Part shown: piece by piece, positions 22,976 to 35,400 of the stretch
How the letters are laid out: each line of letters begins with the position of its first letter
How positions within the stretch are numbered: position 1 is the first letter of the stretch
Assembly: GCF_963676685.1 (NCBI RefSeq)
Contig: NC_092353.1
Coordinates: 7,964,207-8,028,206, forward strand
DNA from: Mytilus edulis
Lineage: Eukaryota > Mollusca > Bivalvia > Mytilida > Mytilidae
Length of the DNA: 64,000 bases
Direction of reading: 5' to 3'
Translations under genes and position numbers: made by a program
The notes under the pieces: generated by a model
The model's database searches: none
Seen by the model: the letters and a program-made list of their open reading frames with translations, nothing else
Told to the model about the DNA's origin: nothing

Positions 22976-25162
22976 ATGAAATACATAGTTCTAATACTCA
23001 TTACAGTAGTTTGTACCGTCAAAGGAACAAATGTCGTGTTCAGTGACTGTGGTAAGTACTTAATCAAATCTCTGTACACTTTTGTTTAATTTTTTTCTGC
23101 ATCGGAAAGCGAAATTTTCTGAACATTGACAAAAAAAATGTGACGTGAGCTCATTGATGCATCTATTTTTTATGATACTTATTAAGTTTAAAACTTTACT
23201 TAAAACGATCATTTATATATGCATATATATATATATCGAGACGATATTTATTTAGTGGAATATTTATGTTATAATCAATCTATTATTGATAATGTAGAGT
23301 TGTTTCATATATATATCTATCTCCCTATACAATACATGTGTGTGTGTGTATGTGTGCATGAGTTGTATAGAACAATAAATGGTCGCCTTCTTTTCAGGAA
23401 CGACTACTGGAAAGCATAGATCAAGTGGGCACATCAGTTCTGTAAACATCCAGTGCGCTAATACAGATTCATCAACGAAATCTATATGCATGTTAAAACA
23501 CAATGCATCAGCAACAATCTCTGTAAATTTTACTTCCGGTACGTATTAATTGATTTTAAATAAGTTTTGCATTTACTTTTGATCATATAATAGCGCTAAT
23601 TTGCCTTTCATTTGCAAAAATATTTTGTAGCAAAAATCTTTAAAAAAAAGAACGATACATATCACATGGGTAATTCCGGCATCCCTTAGAATCTCTCATC
23701 TTTTTAAAAGCATTCTAACACAAATTGTTTCGTAATGCTACAGTGTTAATGAAAAAAACTATAATTTTTTTCCAGTTACAGTACATCTTCTCTGCATTGA
23801 CAACCCTTTTTCTTTACTGAATAGTAAATAGCTTACATTCATAGAGATATTAAAATATTCCTGTTCTTGAATTTGTAGCTTATGGGATATCTAAATATTT
23901 TCTCTATTTCTTTTTTTATTTTAAGTGTAAAAATATATCCTTATCGATGACTTAAAGAGAATAAAAGTCTTCAGTCATTATGGAAAACTGACTTTTAAAC
24001 AAATCGAACTCATCAAAAACATAATTGATAAAGTCTGCATGTATCTATGGACATTCATCGAAGCAAAATCAGTCAATGAAAAACAAAAGTCGAGAATAGA
24101 TTTTGCGAATTGTTTGGAAGCTGTTCATTGACCTATACATGTAGTTGCAAATCTTTTGTTCAATTTGGTTTCTATTGGTGAGTTGTCCCATTTCCAATCA
24201 TGTCACATGTTATTTCTATCGGAAAGTACAATGATCGAGCAAAATATGAGATGTTCAAAATGTATCATGTGTGTGCCGGGAGCCAAAAAAAGTGTACTCA
24301 TTGAGGAAGTGATTATATAAAGACAAATTATTCGAAATCATACCAATACGAGCAATCTATCTAGAATTTAATATCAAAATACATCAGAATAATGTAGAAT
24401 ACGTCAACTGAGTTAAAATTAAAACATAGAATAGACTTTAAAAGGTTAATGTTCCTTTTCAGATGTTAACACAACACAAGTTAAAACATTTGTCCATGGC
24501 ATTCTTGGAGGTTTTTTAGATGTGTTACTGCATTTGGTTAGTCATGACGGAGAAGACGGTGTTCGATTTCTTGGAGTAAAGGAAGATGCCTGTATCGATA
24601 AAGCTGTAGACCATTGTAATATTGAAGCTGGTGAAACAGTCCAATATACCAACACAATGTTTATTAGTCCGCTTTACCCATTGGTATGTTTAGTACACAT
24701 AGAAACGAGACAGAGACTCGAGCAAAAAGACAAACAATTTACATTTCTGGAACTAATTGAGCACTGTTTACCTAAATTTGAATCACATCAAAGAACTTAA
24801 ACTTAAATCTCGGAATTTTTTTTCAGTCGAATCAAAATTAAATCAAAGGTAAAAACATGCTACAGATCATGATTAATAAAAAAAAAGAGAAAATATCTTC
24901 TGTTTAACAGCTTCTATACAGTTACATAAAAAATGGCAATACGTTATATACACTTTAAAAAAGAAGTAAGGCTTTGGATACATACAATGACCTATATCTA
25001 ATGAAAACAGGAGAGTGCTACACCATACGTAATATATCTTGTTATACCTGATGATTAAAAATTCATGCTTTTCAGCGCCGTTTGGATGTAAAATGGGAAA
25101 TTAGAGATGATCAAGACAGAGACCTAGCATGCATCAAAATGCCAGCTGAAATAGTTGCGTAG
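22976..25162 (+). CDS. NPC2-like secreted lipid-binding protein (ML domain), gene 1
   Basis: Four exons: 22976-23051, 23398-23538, 24463-24683 and 25076-25162, all with GT/AG borders, intron phases 1, 1, 0, giving 174 residues. Residues 1-17 are a signal peptide (MKYIVLILITVVCTVKG). The rest is one ML domain, as in NPC2, which carries cholesterol or other lipids in lysosomes or outside the cell. Family marks are FSDCG near the N-terminus, FVHGILGG, LDVKWEIRDDQ and the end CIKMPAEIV. Cys 25, 45, 56, 116, 124 and 165 match the three disulfides of the family (25-165, 45-56, 116-124). N-glycosylation sequons are at 61, 69 and 75. The segment at 97-113 is longer than in vertebrate NPC2. Ligand is unknown; sterol transport or lipid-linked immune sensing are both possible. 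Its paralogue lies at 32411-36579. Confidence 0.92.
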
Positions 25163-25369
25163 CTGCAGAATTTAACTGTTTTGATATTACACATAAAAAA
25201 AACTATCATTCTGTGTGTTATTTATGAAACAGATTTGTTCTTTTTATTGCTGGATCAGGTAGATGAAGATGTTAATTTAAAACTCTGGATTATTTTGATT
25301 GCTAGATGATATCAAACTCCAAATTTTAGAATTACTACAATTTTTTTCGTGGTAGCACAGCCTGACAAG

Positions 25370-25664
25370 AAGAATTCAATTGATAAACTAATATTCCATA
25401 AAAAGTCAACAAACTCTAGATGGCGTCCGTAAAAAATAAGGAAGGGATGATTTTAGCTTCATCGCTTGAACTCTTGGTTTAATAGCTACCTTGTGGGCAG
25501 CAAACCCTTATCAAGAAAACCATAATAGGAAATGCAATTTTAGAATATCGTTCCAACTGAATGATATATACACTGTTTGCAGGAGCTGTTTGAATTTTGC
25601 TACTTAGAAATGTAACGTTCACAATAGGGAAGCTCATATATAATAAGCTATGCATATTTATCAA
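25370..25664 (-). mobile_element. Reverse-transcriptase relic (family A), minus strand
   Basis: Minus-strand FPIVNVTFLSSKIQTAPA and YIIQLERYSK match the better-kept copy at 27130-27570 (FLSSNIPAAPAYGVYISQL). Frames are broken. Confidence 0.65.
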
Positions 25665-25779
25665 TGAGTGGACTATACCTCAATTCAGGTATATATTATC
25701 CACCCTTTCACAAAGTACAGACATGCTGAGACCAACAGATAAGGTGACATTCAACTAAGAAAATATGTATCTTCCATTA

Positions 25780-26010
25780 TCATCCAAAAAGTAAAATCAC
25801 AAAAATACTGAACTCGAGGAAAATTCAAAACGGAAAGTCTTTAATCAAATGGCAAAATTAAAAGCTCAAACACTTTAAATGAATGGATAACAACCGTCAT
25901 ATTCCAGACTTGGTACATGCATTTTTGTATCTAGAAAATGGTGGATTGAATCTGGTTTTCAAGCAAGCTGAAACCGGTCACATGTATGACAGTGCCATCA
26001 AATTCTATTA
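25780..26010 (-). repeat. RT family B tail, solo copy
   Basis: Contains AAATCACAAAAATACTGAAC, ATGGATAACAACCGTCATAT and ATGGTGGATTGAATCTGGTT, the reverse complement of the tail at 46620-46790. Confidence 0.65.
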
Positions 26011-26657
26011 TATTGACAACGATGGGTGAACAAAATGAACAAAAAGGTTAAAATGTCACAAAAAGGGGTACAACAACAACACGAACCCAACCAAACAATA
26101 GTTGTGATCACAGGTGCTCTGTATGTGAAAACATTGGTCTAGTATTTTTACAAATTTCTCTAAAGGTTTCCTAGGGATATTGATGGAAATTGTATAAATT
26201 GGAACATAAATGAACACACGGTGGTTCAACGATACATTTATGTTTATAGTTTCTAATTTTTAAAATAGAAATTGATATCCTTGAATGTGTCTTGAGAAAT
26301 AATTCGAATATGTGAATTTTACAAATATGCAGTAGCTGCGTAATTCCCATATTGTTCATTGAATTTACATTGATTGAGAAAGAGACACCACCACACAATC
26401 TTACCATCATGCAAAAGAGGTCACGGTCAAAGTCAAAGTACTGAAAATCAGATCAACACAATAAACTGAAATATGTGTCTCGCGTCAGCATAGAATTGAG
26501 AAATAAAAAAATTGATGAACAGTAACATTTCATATAAACTTAAAGTCTATGCACCATATAGTAATAAACAGGGCCTCGAAATCATCGTGAACTGAGGCAG
26601 TATTGTGCCTTTTTTGATAATAATGTTGTGTATTTAAAGTAGTACCTTTCAACTAAC

Positions 26658-26780
26658 GTAAGTAGTAAACATAACATTGAACATTCCTTACCATTGTCGT
26701 AAGTAGTAAACATAACATTGAACATGCCTTACCATTGTCGTAAGTAGTAAACATATCATTGAACATTCCTTACCATTGTC
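26658..26780 (+). repeat. 41-bp tandem repeat, three copies
   Basis: Units start at 26658, 26699 and 26740, each beginning GTAAGTAGTAAACATA, with one or two changes between units. Confidence 0.9.
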
Positions 26781-27129
26781 GTCAAACTGATATGTACTGA
26801 AATAAAAAAAAAAACTCTATAGAAACATCAATGATCTAAGTTGTTCAAACTAACAATTGTTGACGCCGATGTCCGCGGAAAGCAATACATATGTCTAGCC
26901 TTGGACCACCTTCGTCACAGCCGAGACAACAACCTAGCATTTGCCAATGAACCATGAACATGAGGTCAAGGTGATATTAAATCTGCCAGAATGACATGTA
27001 TCCCTAATAACCATTCCATACACTTCATTTTTTAATCTGCTGATTATAATATCTCAGGTTTTAAAGCCAGCTAAACCTCTAACTTGTATGACAGTCGCAT
27101 CAAATTCCATAATATGTCTTGCATACCAT

Positions 27130-27570
27130 GTTTTGTAAACCCTATGTCTTTTCTGATTGGGTTCAATTAATATATACCCCGAACTAGAAATTAAAGAAAC
27201 AACAGACACGGCTTCCGCAGCCTCATTTTTAGACGTATATCTCGAATTTGACATACACAGTCAACAAAACTTTACGAAAAAAGAGATGATTTCAATTGTG
27301 AACTTTCCATTTCTAAGTAGCAACATTCCAGCAGCACCTGCATACGGGGTATATATCTCCCAATTGAAACGATATTCCCGTGCTTGCATTTCCTATCATG
27401 ATTTTCTTGATAGAGGGTTGCTGCTCACAAGGAAGCTATTAAACCAAGAGTTCCAAATGGGGAAGTTGAAATCATCCCTTCGTAAATTTTACGGACGCCA
27501 TCACGAGTTGGTTGACCGTTATGGAATAACCGTTTCACAAATTATATCGGATATGTTCCTTACGTCGTAA
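27130..27570 (+). mobile_element. Reverse-transcriptase relic (family A), best-kept copy
   Basis: An open frame of about 137 residues (27157-27570) reads YPELEIKETTDTASAASFLD, then FPFLSSNIPAAPAYGVYISQ, FLDRGLLLTRKLLNQEFQ and FYGRHHELVDRYGITVSQ, ending in a stop. From memory this is the segment following the YIDD box in a reverse-transcriptase family common in bivalves. The catalytic box and everything before it are missing, so the copy is 5'-truncated. It is followed at once by the tail at 27571-27825. Confidence 0.7.
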
Positions 27571-27825
27571 CTACAATCCCCTTCCCTTTAATGAATGTGA
27601 CCTACCGAATTAGACTATTTACCGGATTTGTTATCACATAAGCAACACGACGGGTGCCACATGTGGATCAGGATCTGCTTACCCTTCCGGAGCACCTGAG
27701 ATCACCCCTAGTTTTTTTGGGGGGTTCGTGTTTTGGTTTTCTATGTTGTGTAATGTGTGTTGTTTTTTGTTTGTCTTTTTCATTTTTAGCCATGGCGTTG
27801 TCAGTTTGTTTTAGATTTATGAGTT
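27571..27825 (+). repeat. RT tail A attached to its reverse-transcriptase relic
   Basis: Runs from just after the stop codon through CGACGGGTGCCACATGTGG, CGGAGCACCTGAGATCACCC and AGCCATGGCGTTGTCAGTTT. Solo copies are at 29470-29720 (minus), 37295-37540 and 39910-40195 (plus). Confidence 0.75.
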
Positions 27826-27954
27826 TATAAAAAAGAAAATGTGGTATGATTGCCAATGAGACGGTTAAACATCAATTTAGAATTTCAATAACGAAACCAT
27901 CACTCAAGGATTATTTGATTTGATAAATTTCTAAACTATTCTAAAGTTTCGAGC

Positions 27955-28430
27955 ATATAAAAAAGAAGATGTGGTATGATTGCCAATGAGACAACTATCC
28001 ACAAAAGACCAAAATGTCACAGACATTAACAACTATAGGTCACCGTACGGCCTTCAACAATGCCCATACCGCATAGTGAGCTATAAAAGGCCCCGATAAG
28101 ACAATGTAAAACAATTCAAACGAGAACACTAACTGCCTTATTTATGTAAAAAAAAAATTAACGAAAAACAAATATGTAACACATAAACAAACGACAACCA
28201 CTGAATTACAGGCTCCTGGCTTGAGACACATACATAAATAATGTGGCTGGATTAAACATGTTACCGGGATCCCAACCCTCCCCCTAACCTGGGACATCGG
28301 TATAACATTACAACATAAGAACGAACTATAAAAATCAGTTGAAAAAGGCGTAACTCATCAGATGGACAAAAATACAAGTAGACGTGGCCCGGTACTTGAC
28401 TGTTCCTTTGGTATCTTTCATCCCTTTTTC
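27955..28430 (+). repeat. Dispersed repeat R1, well-kept copy
   Basis: Starts AAGATGTGGTATGATTGCCA and contains GGTCACCGTACGGCCTTCAA. Fragments of the same start occur at 27826-27880, 37835-37890, 51580-51895 (minus) and 62065-62095 (minus). Confidence 0.75.
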
Positions 28431-28760
28431 ATCTCAGTACCAGAATCTATTACAAATGAGACAATTTTAATTTTGAGATTATCAATTTCCCCGACCTAAG
28501 TAGCACTATACCAACTTCATCTGCATATGGGATATACATTTCCGAACTTAGTCGATATTCAGAAGCTTGCAACTCATACTCAGACTTTGTAAAACGTCAC
28601 CAGTGTCTGAGCAGAAATTAAAGTTGATGAACCAGAGGTATGTCAAAGAACGTCTCGTCCTTTTCTAAAAAGAAGTTCTTCAGAAGGTACCACGACCTAG
28701 TCGATAAATATTCTGAATCAACTTCACAATTAATACCAGATGGTCTTGGTGTTTAGATTC
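28430..28760 (+). mobile_element. Reverse-transcriptase relic (family B), fragment
   Basis: Nucleotide match to 12600-12930 and 45950-46230 (shared CAGTGTCTGAGCAGAAA and GTTGATGAACCA). The coding frame is broken. Confidence 0.6.
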
Positions 28761-29199
28761 TGCGTACTGACGTTGTTTATCATCTTAATAACGTTTTGTT
28801 ATATTGTTCTTTTATTTTTCTTTGTTCTATTATTAATATTACATTTACTGTTTTTTTACTGAATTTTCCACGGAGTTTTACTTTTTTGCATATTGCCACT
28901 TTCTCTGTAGGTGAGACAAAAATGATAACAGATTTCAGCTTAATTGACAGCGCGTCGTCCCTTCAATGGCTTCCATTTTTTCGATTTTTAAAATTGAATG
29001 GCGTAATTGGGAGATAGTTTTCACGAAAAGGAATTCTGACTGTTATGTTACTAACCAATGAAAGTGAACATTTGTTTTTCAATCTTTTCAACTTTTAAAC
29101 AATATCTTCTAAAATCTGAAATAATTTAGGAAAGCCTGAATAGTGGGTTTTACCTAAAATGCAAGCCATTTGTCAGTTTTGTATCATATCACACGTACT

Positions 29200-30760
29200 A
29201 TATAAGACTAAAGGGAATCAATGAAATAATTGGTATAGTGATTGTTTTAACCCAAACTGTTATATTGTCCTTACATAAAACTAGTAAGACTTCCTTGTCT
29301 GTAAGTTTTTGCTATATCTTTTTACATATTTCACATTTTTAGACATGAAGAAACAAACAACTATAAGCATCTGACACTCGCGATAGAAAGTAATTGGAAA
29401 CTATAAAAATGAGTGCCTTATATTTAAAACGAGGGGCGAAAGATACAAAAGGAACAGTCAAACTCATAGACTAAAAATAAACTGACAACGCCATGACTAA
29501 AAAATGAACAGACAAACAGACAAATAACAGTACACAAGACACAACATAGAAAAATAATGACTAAGCAACACGAACCCCACCAAAAACCGGGGTGATATCA
29601 GGTGCTCCGGAAGGGTAAGCCGATCCTGCTCCACATGTGGCAGCCAACGTGTTACTTATGTTATGACAAATCCGGTAAATAGTCTCATTTGGTGGGTCAC
29701 ATTCGTGAAAAGCGAAGGGTAACCTATTCTTGAATGAATGCCTGTTAACAATGGCTGTTACAATTCACCTCCCACGTAAGTCCATATGGATCGTAACCTC
29801 GGCCGATTTCGCAGCGTTAAAAATTGCAATTGAAATTAAAAAAAAAACGGAACCTTTATTCTTATTCTAAGTAGAACAAAAAGACGCAATGCATAAGAGC
29901 TCGGTAATATGTACAAAATCCTAAACAAAATTCCGAGAAGTCCATTAATGTACTTTGCATATTAAATATATATAATTCATTTTAAAAAAATTACGTCATG
30001 CCAATGAAAACGTCAAGCTGAAGGTTTTCCGTTACGTTAACCCTAAGAATTATATCTTTATTCAAACCACCTTATCTTGGGTATAAACCTCAAATCTTGA
30101 AATGTGAACAGGTCGTTCTAATACTGAATTTATGTAAAAATGCTAATATAGAATTTGATCACATTTAATCTGACCTTTTAGATGTATTTTCAAATTTTCT
30201 TTTCATTTGATCTCTTAAAAAAAATTGCAGAAATCAAAAATGATAAAATTTACTGAGTTTATTAAATTGATCGATATATCATTATGTCACTACCTGTATA
30301 GTGAGGACACATTGATTTACAGCATGCAGGTGGTCCAGATTATACATTGTTATATGTTGTTTTTAATTTTTTTTACATCACTGGGTCCATACCTCTGCTG
30401 GTAGACTATCACTTTACTAAAATTGTTCGTTTATAAATTTAGAAGTTATTGAGAAACTAAGGTTTCAACTCCCTTAGGCAAAGTTGGCTTTAGTTGAATT
30501 TGGTTATTTATTTTAGGTATTTTTGACATATAGCTCTATAACGGTTTCGGTACATATACATCTTCGGATTTCAAATGTTTGGTTTTGAGCGTTCCTGATG
30601 AAGGTAAATCCAGAAAAGCGTTTCGGACGCAAGAAATTATTAAACGTGTTGTTTTCATTTTTTTTATTTCTTACAGGTTAAAAAATATTTAGAAACAAAA
30701 AGAATATTTAATCTCTGTGTTCCATGAAGGAGAAAATTATATCATTCCTGCGAAAACTCA
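29200..30760 (+). repeat. Segment homologous to 47820-49000, with insertions
   Basis: Colinear matches include TTGCTATATCTT (29310), TGAAATGTGAACA and GAATTTGATCA (30090-30160), CTACCTGTATAGT (30291) and TGTGTTCCATGAAGGAGA (30717). A tail A copy (29470-29720, minus) and the 29752-30050 repeat interrupt it. Confidence 0.5.
29470..29720 (-). repeat. RT tail A, solo copy
   Basis: Reverse complement of 27571-27825, including AACTGACAACGCCATGACT and GGTGCTCCGGAAGGGTAAGC. Confidence 0.75.
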
Positions 30761-32410
30761 TATGATCATATTTATTATGCTTGACATTTCGATTTATTCG
30801 ATTCAATTCATTTAATAAAAACACTTCATTTATTATCATTTGAAGAAGCACGTTGAAAGAGTGTACTACAAAAAATCACCTTGCATTTTTTAATTGAATT
30901 TGACATGTTTGTTTGATACAGCAGTATATATAGTCTAGATTAATAAAAGCAACAGTAGTATATCGCTGTGCAAAAGTCATCGATAGAAAACAAATCAAAA
31001 CAACTAAAACCGAGGGAAACACAAATAGCCAGATACCATTAGTTAACGGGCACAAACAGGTCTATAATGGAACGTATAGTATCAAAAACTTCTTAAGAAC
31101 TTTTGACACTCATGAAATAGGAAAACCAAATCAAACCGAAACATCTGCAATTTGCCAGATGTGTTTTAAAAGTAAAACTGAAATACTTGATGCAGAATAG
31201 CTTCATCAGCGAATGAGACTTATGGCCGAATTTAGTAGTAACGCATTTGTCGTATTAATATCAATCGAAATAGATATTTCAATTTCAACCCATTTGAAAC
31301 CGACAAGTTTCGTGTATGTGTTCTATATTAGTCACATAAGATAGAACACAAGTAACAGCAATTCAAAAGTAAAATAGCTTGGGGGGAATGATTATTTCAA
31401 AATTAAAATTGTCTTGTTTGTCATAGATTCTGGTATTTAGATGATCATGAACACCTATCCATTTTTAGGTAATATTCTTAAAATGAGGCGGAAGAAGCCA
31501 TGTATGTCGTTTCTTTGATTTTAAGTTTTGGATGATACACTTAAATAACCCAATCAAAAACAATCTGAAGGAACTCTGAGTAATATAAAAATAAGATTAG
31601 GTCTGCAAGGAGTTAGTATAAGTTTTATAATCAACAAATGTCATTACATTTCAGGGACATATTTTAGAAACTTGGATTTAAAAAAAGACACCGTAGTGAA
31701 TAGAAAGGCCGACGTCAAAACTATTGTGTATTTACTTTGACCAACAAATGTGGGTTTGTTAAGTTGGGTTCGCGGTGCTCTTGTTATGTGTTTTATCCAC
31801 TGTGTTGTGGATTGTTGTTTATCGTCTCATTGTTTTATTTTGCCATGGTTTTTGTCGGTTTCTGCGACGTATGAATTTCAACGACATCGGTATTAGTTTC
31901 TTTATTAAAATGTACACAAAATACGCTTTTCGAGGGTAGCTTATTTGTTTTTATTCTTTCATTTTAGAAAAATGAATATGTCTTTTTCAAACGTGTAATA
32001 CTATTATCGAAAAATTCTTAAATTCCAATGATCGGAAAGAGAAAAACAATTGAAAACATGCACAAATGTTGTAAGAAACTCAAAGCATACACATTTACCT
32101 ATACTGACACAGTGAGGATTTTATTTAGATGACCCTGTGTGAAATACTTTTTGGAAAAAAATGTCGCCTACTAATCTCTTTCTTAAACAAGTTATATCAG
32201 TTTGGTAGAAATTGAAGAATGAAATATCCTAACTGTTCTAAGAGCAGTTTGGTTTGAGATCATTGTAAATGATGATCAGAATTGTTAATTAGAATGGCAT
32301 AATCATGCAATGATAATATAAATATTTGTACAGTTTATTGATATTTTAAAGCAAAATATATGTAAACACAATATTTGGAATCGATATGCTACCACATTAG
32401 CATGCACGGT

Positions 32411-35400
32411 TTAGTTCACAATTTCAACTGGAATTTTTATGCAAACTAGGTTGTTGTTCTGGTCATCTCTGATTTCCCATTTAACTGTCAAACGGAGCTG
32501 AAACAGGTAATTATATTAAAGATATATTGTTCATGCAAATACATCGATAAAAAAATCATAATGAATAGAGAGTATGATTTAAAAATATTGTGACATTGAG
32601 CATTATTGAGACTTTACATCCGGTATGTAAAATGGTGCGGTATTAGTCTCGCATATAAACATGAACAATTTAACTTTCAAATAGAAATATGATTTTCATA
32701 TCTCTTCTAAAGAACATATCCCCTCTAGCCAGTTCTCAGAAACCGTTGCGCGTGAGCTCTGAAAGAGTTGCAGCAGTCACATACATCGTTTTGTAGGACA
32801 GTTGTATCATAGTAGGGTTTAAGGGTATAGTTGTGTATAGTGTAGGCTGTTGTTAGCTCATATTTGTTCATGTGTATGTGTATATAAGCAGATAGTATCA
32901 ATGTTAAATGATATAATTAAGTGTAAAGTAGAAAGTTGACTTGTAGAAACATATGTCAGCACTGTTTAAAGTCAATGTTTGAAGTTGGTATTAAAATTTT
33001 GCACGTAACAACACATTAAAATAACAGCCTTCGAATGTTGAATACCATACTGCCCTTGATTTCATACCTTATACACGCCTAACATACACTGACTTACATT
33101 TAAAAAGAGAGAATAGATGACAGTTGGAAACTAAAAATATTCACCAAAGAGATGACATTAAATTCAGTTTTCCATAGTGAACTTTCGATTGATGTGAGCA
33201 AAAAAACAAACGGCACATGCATGTGATGTATAGTTTGTTTCTTTTAATAATAATCGTGAAAAATTATGAAATCCATTACTTTAATGACTTTAATGGTAAA
33301 ACAGACGTTATTTTCGACTGTTAATAAACAGTTGTCACCATGATTTGTGATGTTTAGTTTGTTTCTTATGATAATAATCGTGAAAAATTATGAAATCCAT
33401 GACTTTAATGACTTTAATGGTAAAACAGACGTTATTTTCGACTGTTGATAAATAGATGTCACCATGATTTGTTTAATCGTTGTCGGATATCTGTATGTCA
33501 TATTATCAGTTAATTGTCGGTAAAAGCAACACGCAAAAGAAACCCGACAGATGACAGCAGGAGCTGCTCGTCTTTCCGGTGAATCCGTTAAATTCCTCAA
33601 CATTCTGTTTATTTTTAAAAAAAAAAGTGTTCTTTTGTCGTTTTTTGTCACTTGTTTTTTCTCAGTGTCTGACCTTTTGGTATTGTATCGTCATTTGTCT
33701 CATATTTCTCTCCTTTGGTTTATCTTTTGTATTGAATCTTTTTGACTTCATAATAACCCCAGCCTAACGATTGATTAAACTCAAACATACCAATGGGTAT
33801 TTTCTATCGACAGGCAATGTATTGGTATAGTGGATAATCTCTCCTTTGGTAATATTACAATGGTGAACATTGCTAATGCAAGCATCCTCGGTGACTCCGT
33901 TAAAACGCACACCTTCTTCTCCATCCTTGCTAAGTAGATGGAGAAAAACCTCGGCGACACCGTTAACTATACCATGAACCACTGTTGTTACTTTGTTCGT
34001 ATTAACATCTAAAAGGAAAATACTATATTACAAAAATATTATCAACTAATTAAGACAACTGAAAACTGAAATTTTAGACTAATTTTCTGTTCCTTGGACA
34101 AAACCTCCAGGAACAATCGAGCAACTACAGTTTCTTTACTTCGTCTGTTTCTTCTTGTATGTATATCTTTTTATTTCCTTAAAATTCGTTATTTCAAAAT
34201 GACTATCTTCTTTCGCTTTTGAAACTAATCTGGTTTCTTATTCCACAGTTATTTCCCTCATTCACACCAATTCAATTTTATCATGATCGAAATTCTTGAT
34301 TTTCCATATACCACTTTTCAATTGTTTTCTCTTAACTGTAGTTTGATGGTTTTTTGGGAGAAAATTGTGAACGGTCATGACCGCCGTATAAAAGAGCAAT
34401 GATGTTTTGAGAACGAATAAGTTCATATTTATCTACCTTTTCTTAAAATTCAGCGAATACAGAAAGCTGTCCTCAGCTACATTAATATTGCCGCAACGAT
34501 TGCTTAATCGAAAAATTACCTGCCTATTTATTTATTAAATACTCACTTGAAGTAAAGTTTGTTGTTATTGAGACATCTGTTCCGCGCTTTAGCTTACAAT
34601 CATTATGAGTACTTAATCCAGCACAAACTATATCCAAAGATTTCAATACTCCAGTTTTACTATGAGATGTACTTGGATCTTGAAAAAGATATATACAAGA
34701 TAATTTTAGCGCAAATACGAAAGGTTTGATAATATCAACAAGCGTCGGTTTGACATTGGTATTCTATATGTTTATATCCTTAGAATATATTTAAATATTT
34801 ATCTATTAAAATAAACTACTGGATTTTTTAGCTTAAACGTTAACAAAAATGCCATTATGAAAAAAAAAATACACATTTCTAGTTAGTATGTACAGTACTT
34901 ATTAGTTTAAACATGAGTAAATTAAGACAGATCACCTGTATCAGTAGCTCAGTCCTAATAACATATGTGACAGTCATAGTTTTAATTTAAATTTTTCAAT
35001 CAGTAAGAAAATAGTTATTAAAATATATCCTTGCCAATATAGAGTTCTTCAATGCATATACGCACTCTCCGTTAGGACTCTATTGATCGTATGAGTGCAA
35101 AATGAAATGTGACTAGTGAAAATAAATAACAACGAAACAGAGCTATCACATTAAAATTTCATCAATTGTCTTGACATGACAACCATTATCTCCTTATCAT
35201 AACATTGAAATCAGAAGGTAATTAGAGCTTTTTTTACATCAGTAGGCCATTAAATATGCTAGGAATAAATGGTTTTGTTTCTCTCTTTAATATATTCAGA
35301 AGAAATGGTTTGAATACAGCATAAACACCGATTCCATGAAGAAGGTTAGGGCAGAATTTTATTTTCTTTGTCAGACTATTTGGATGTCATAATATTGGGT

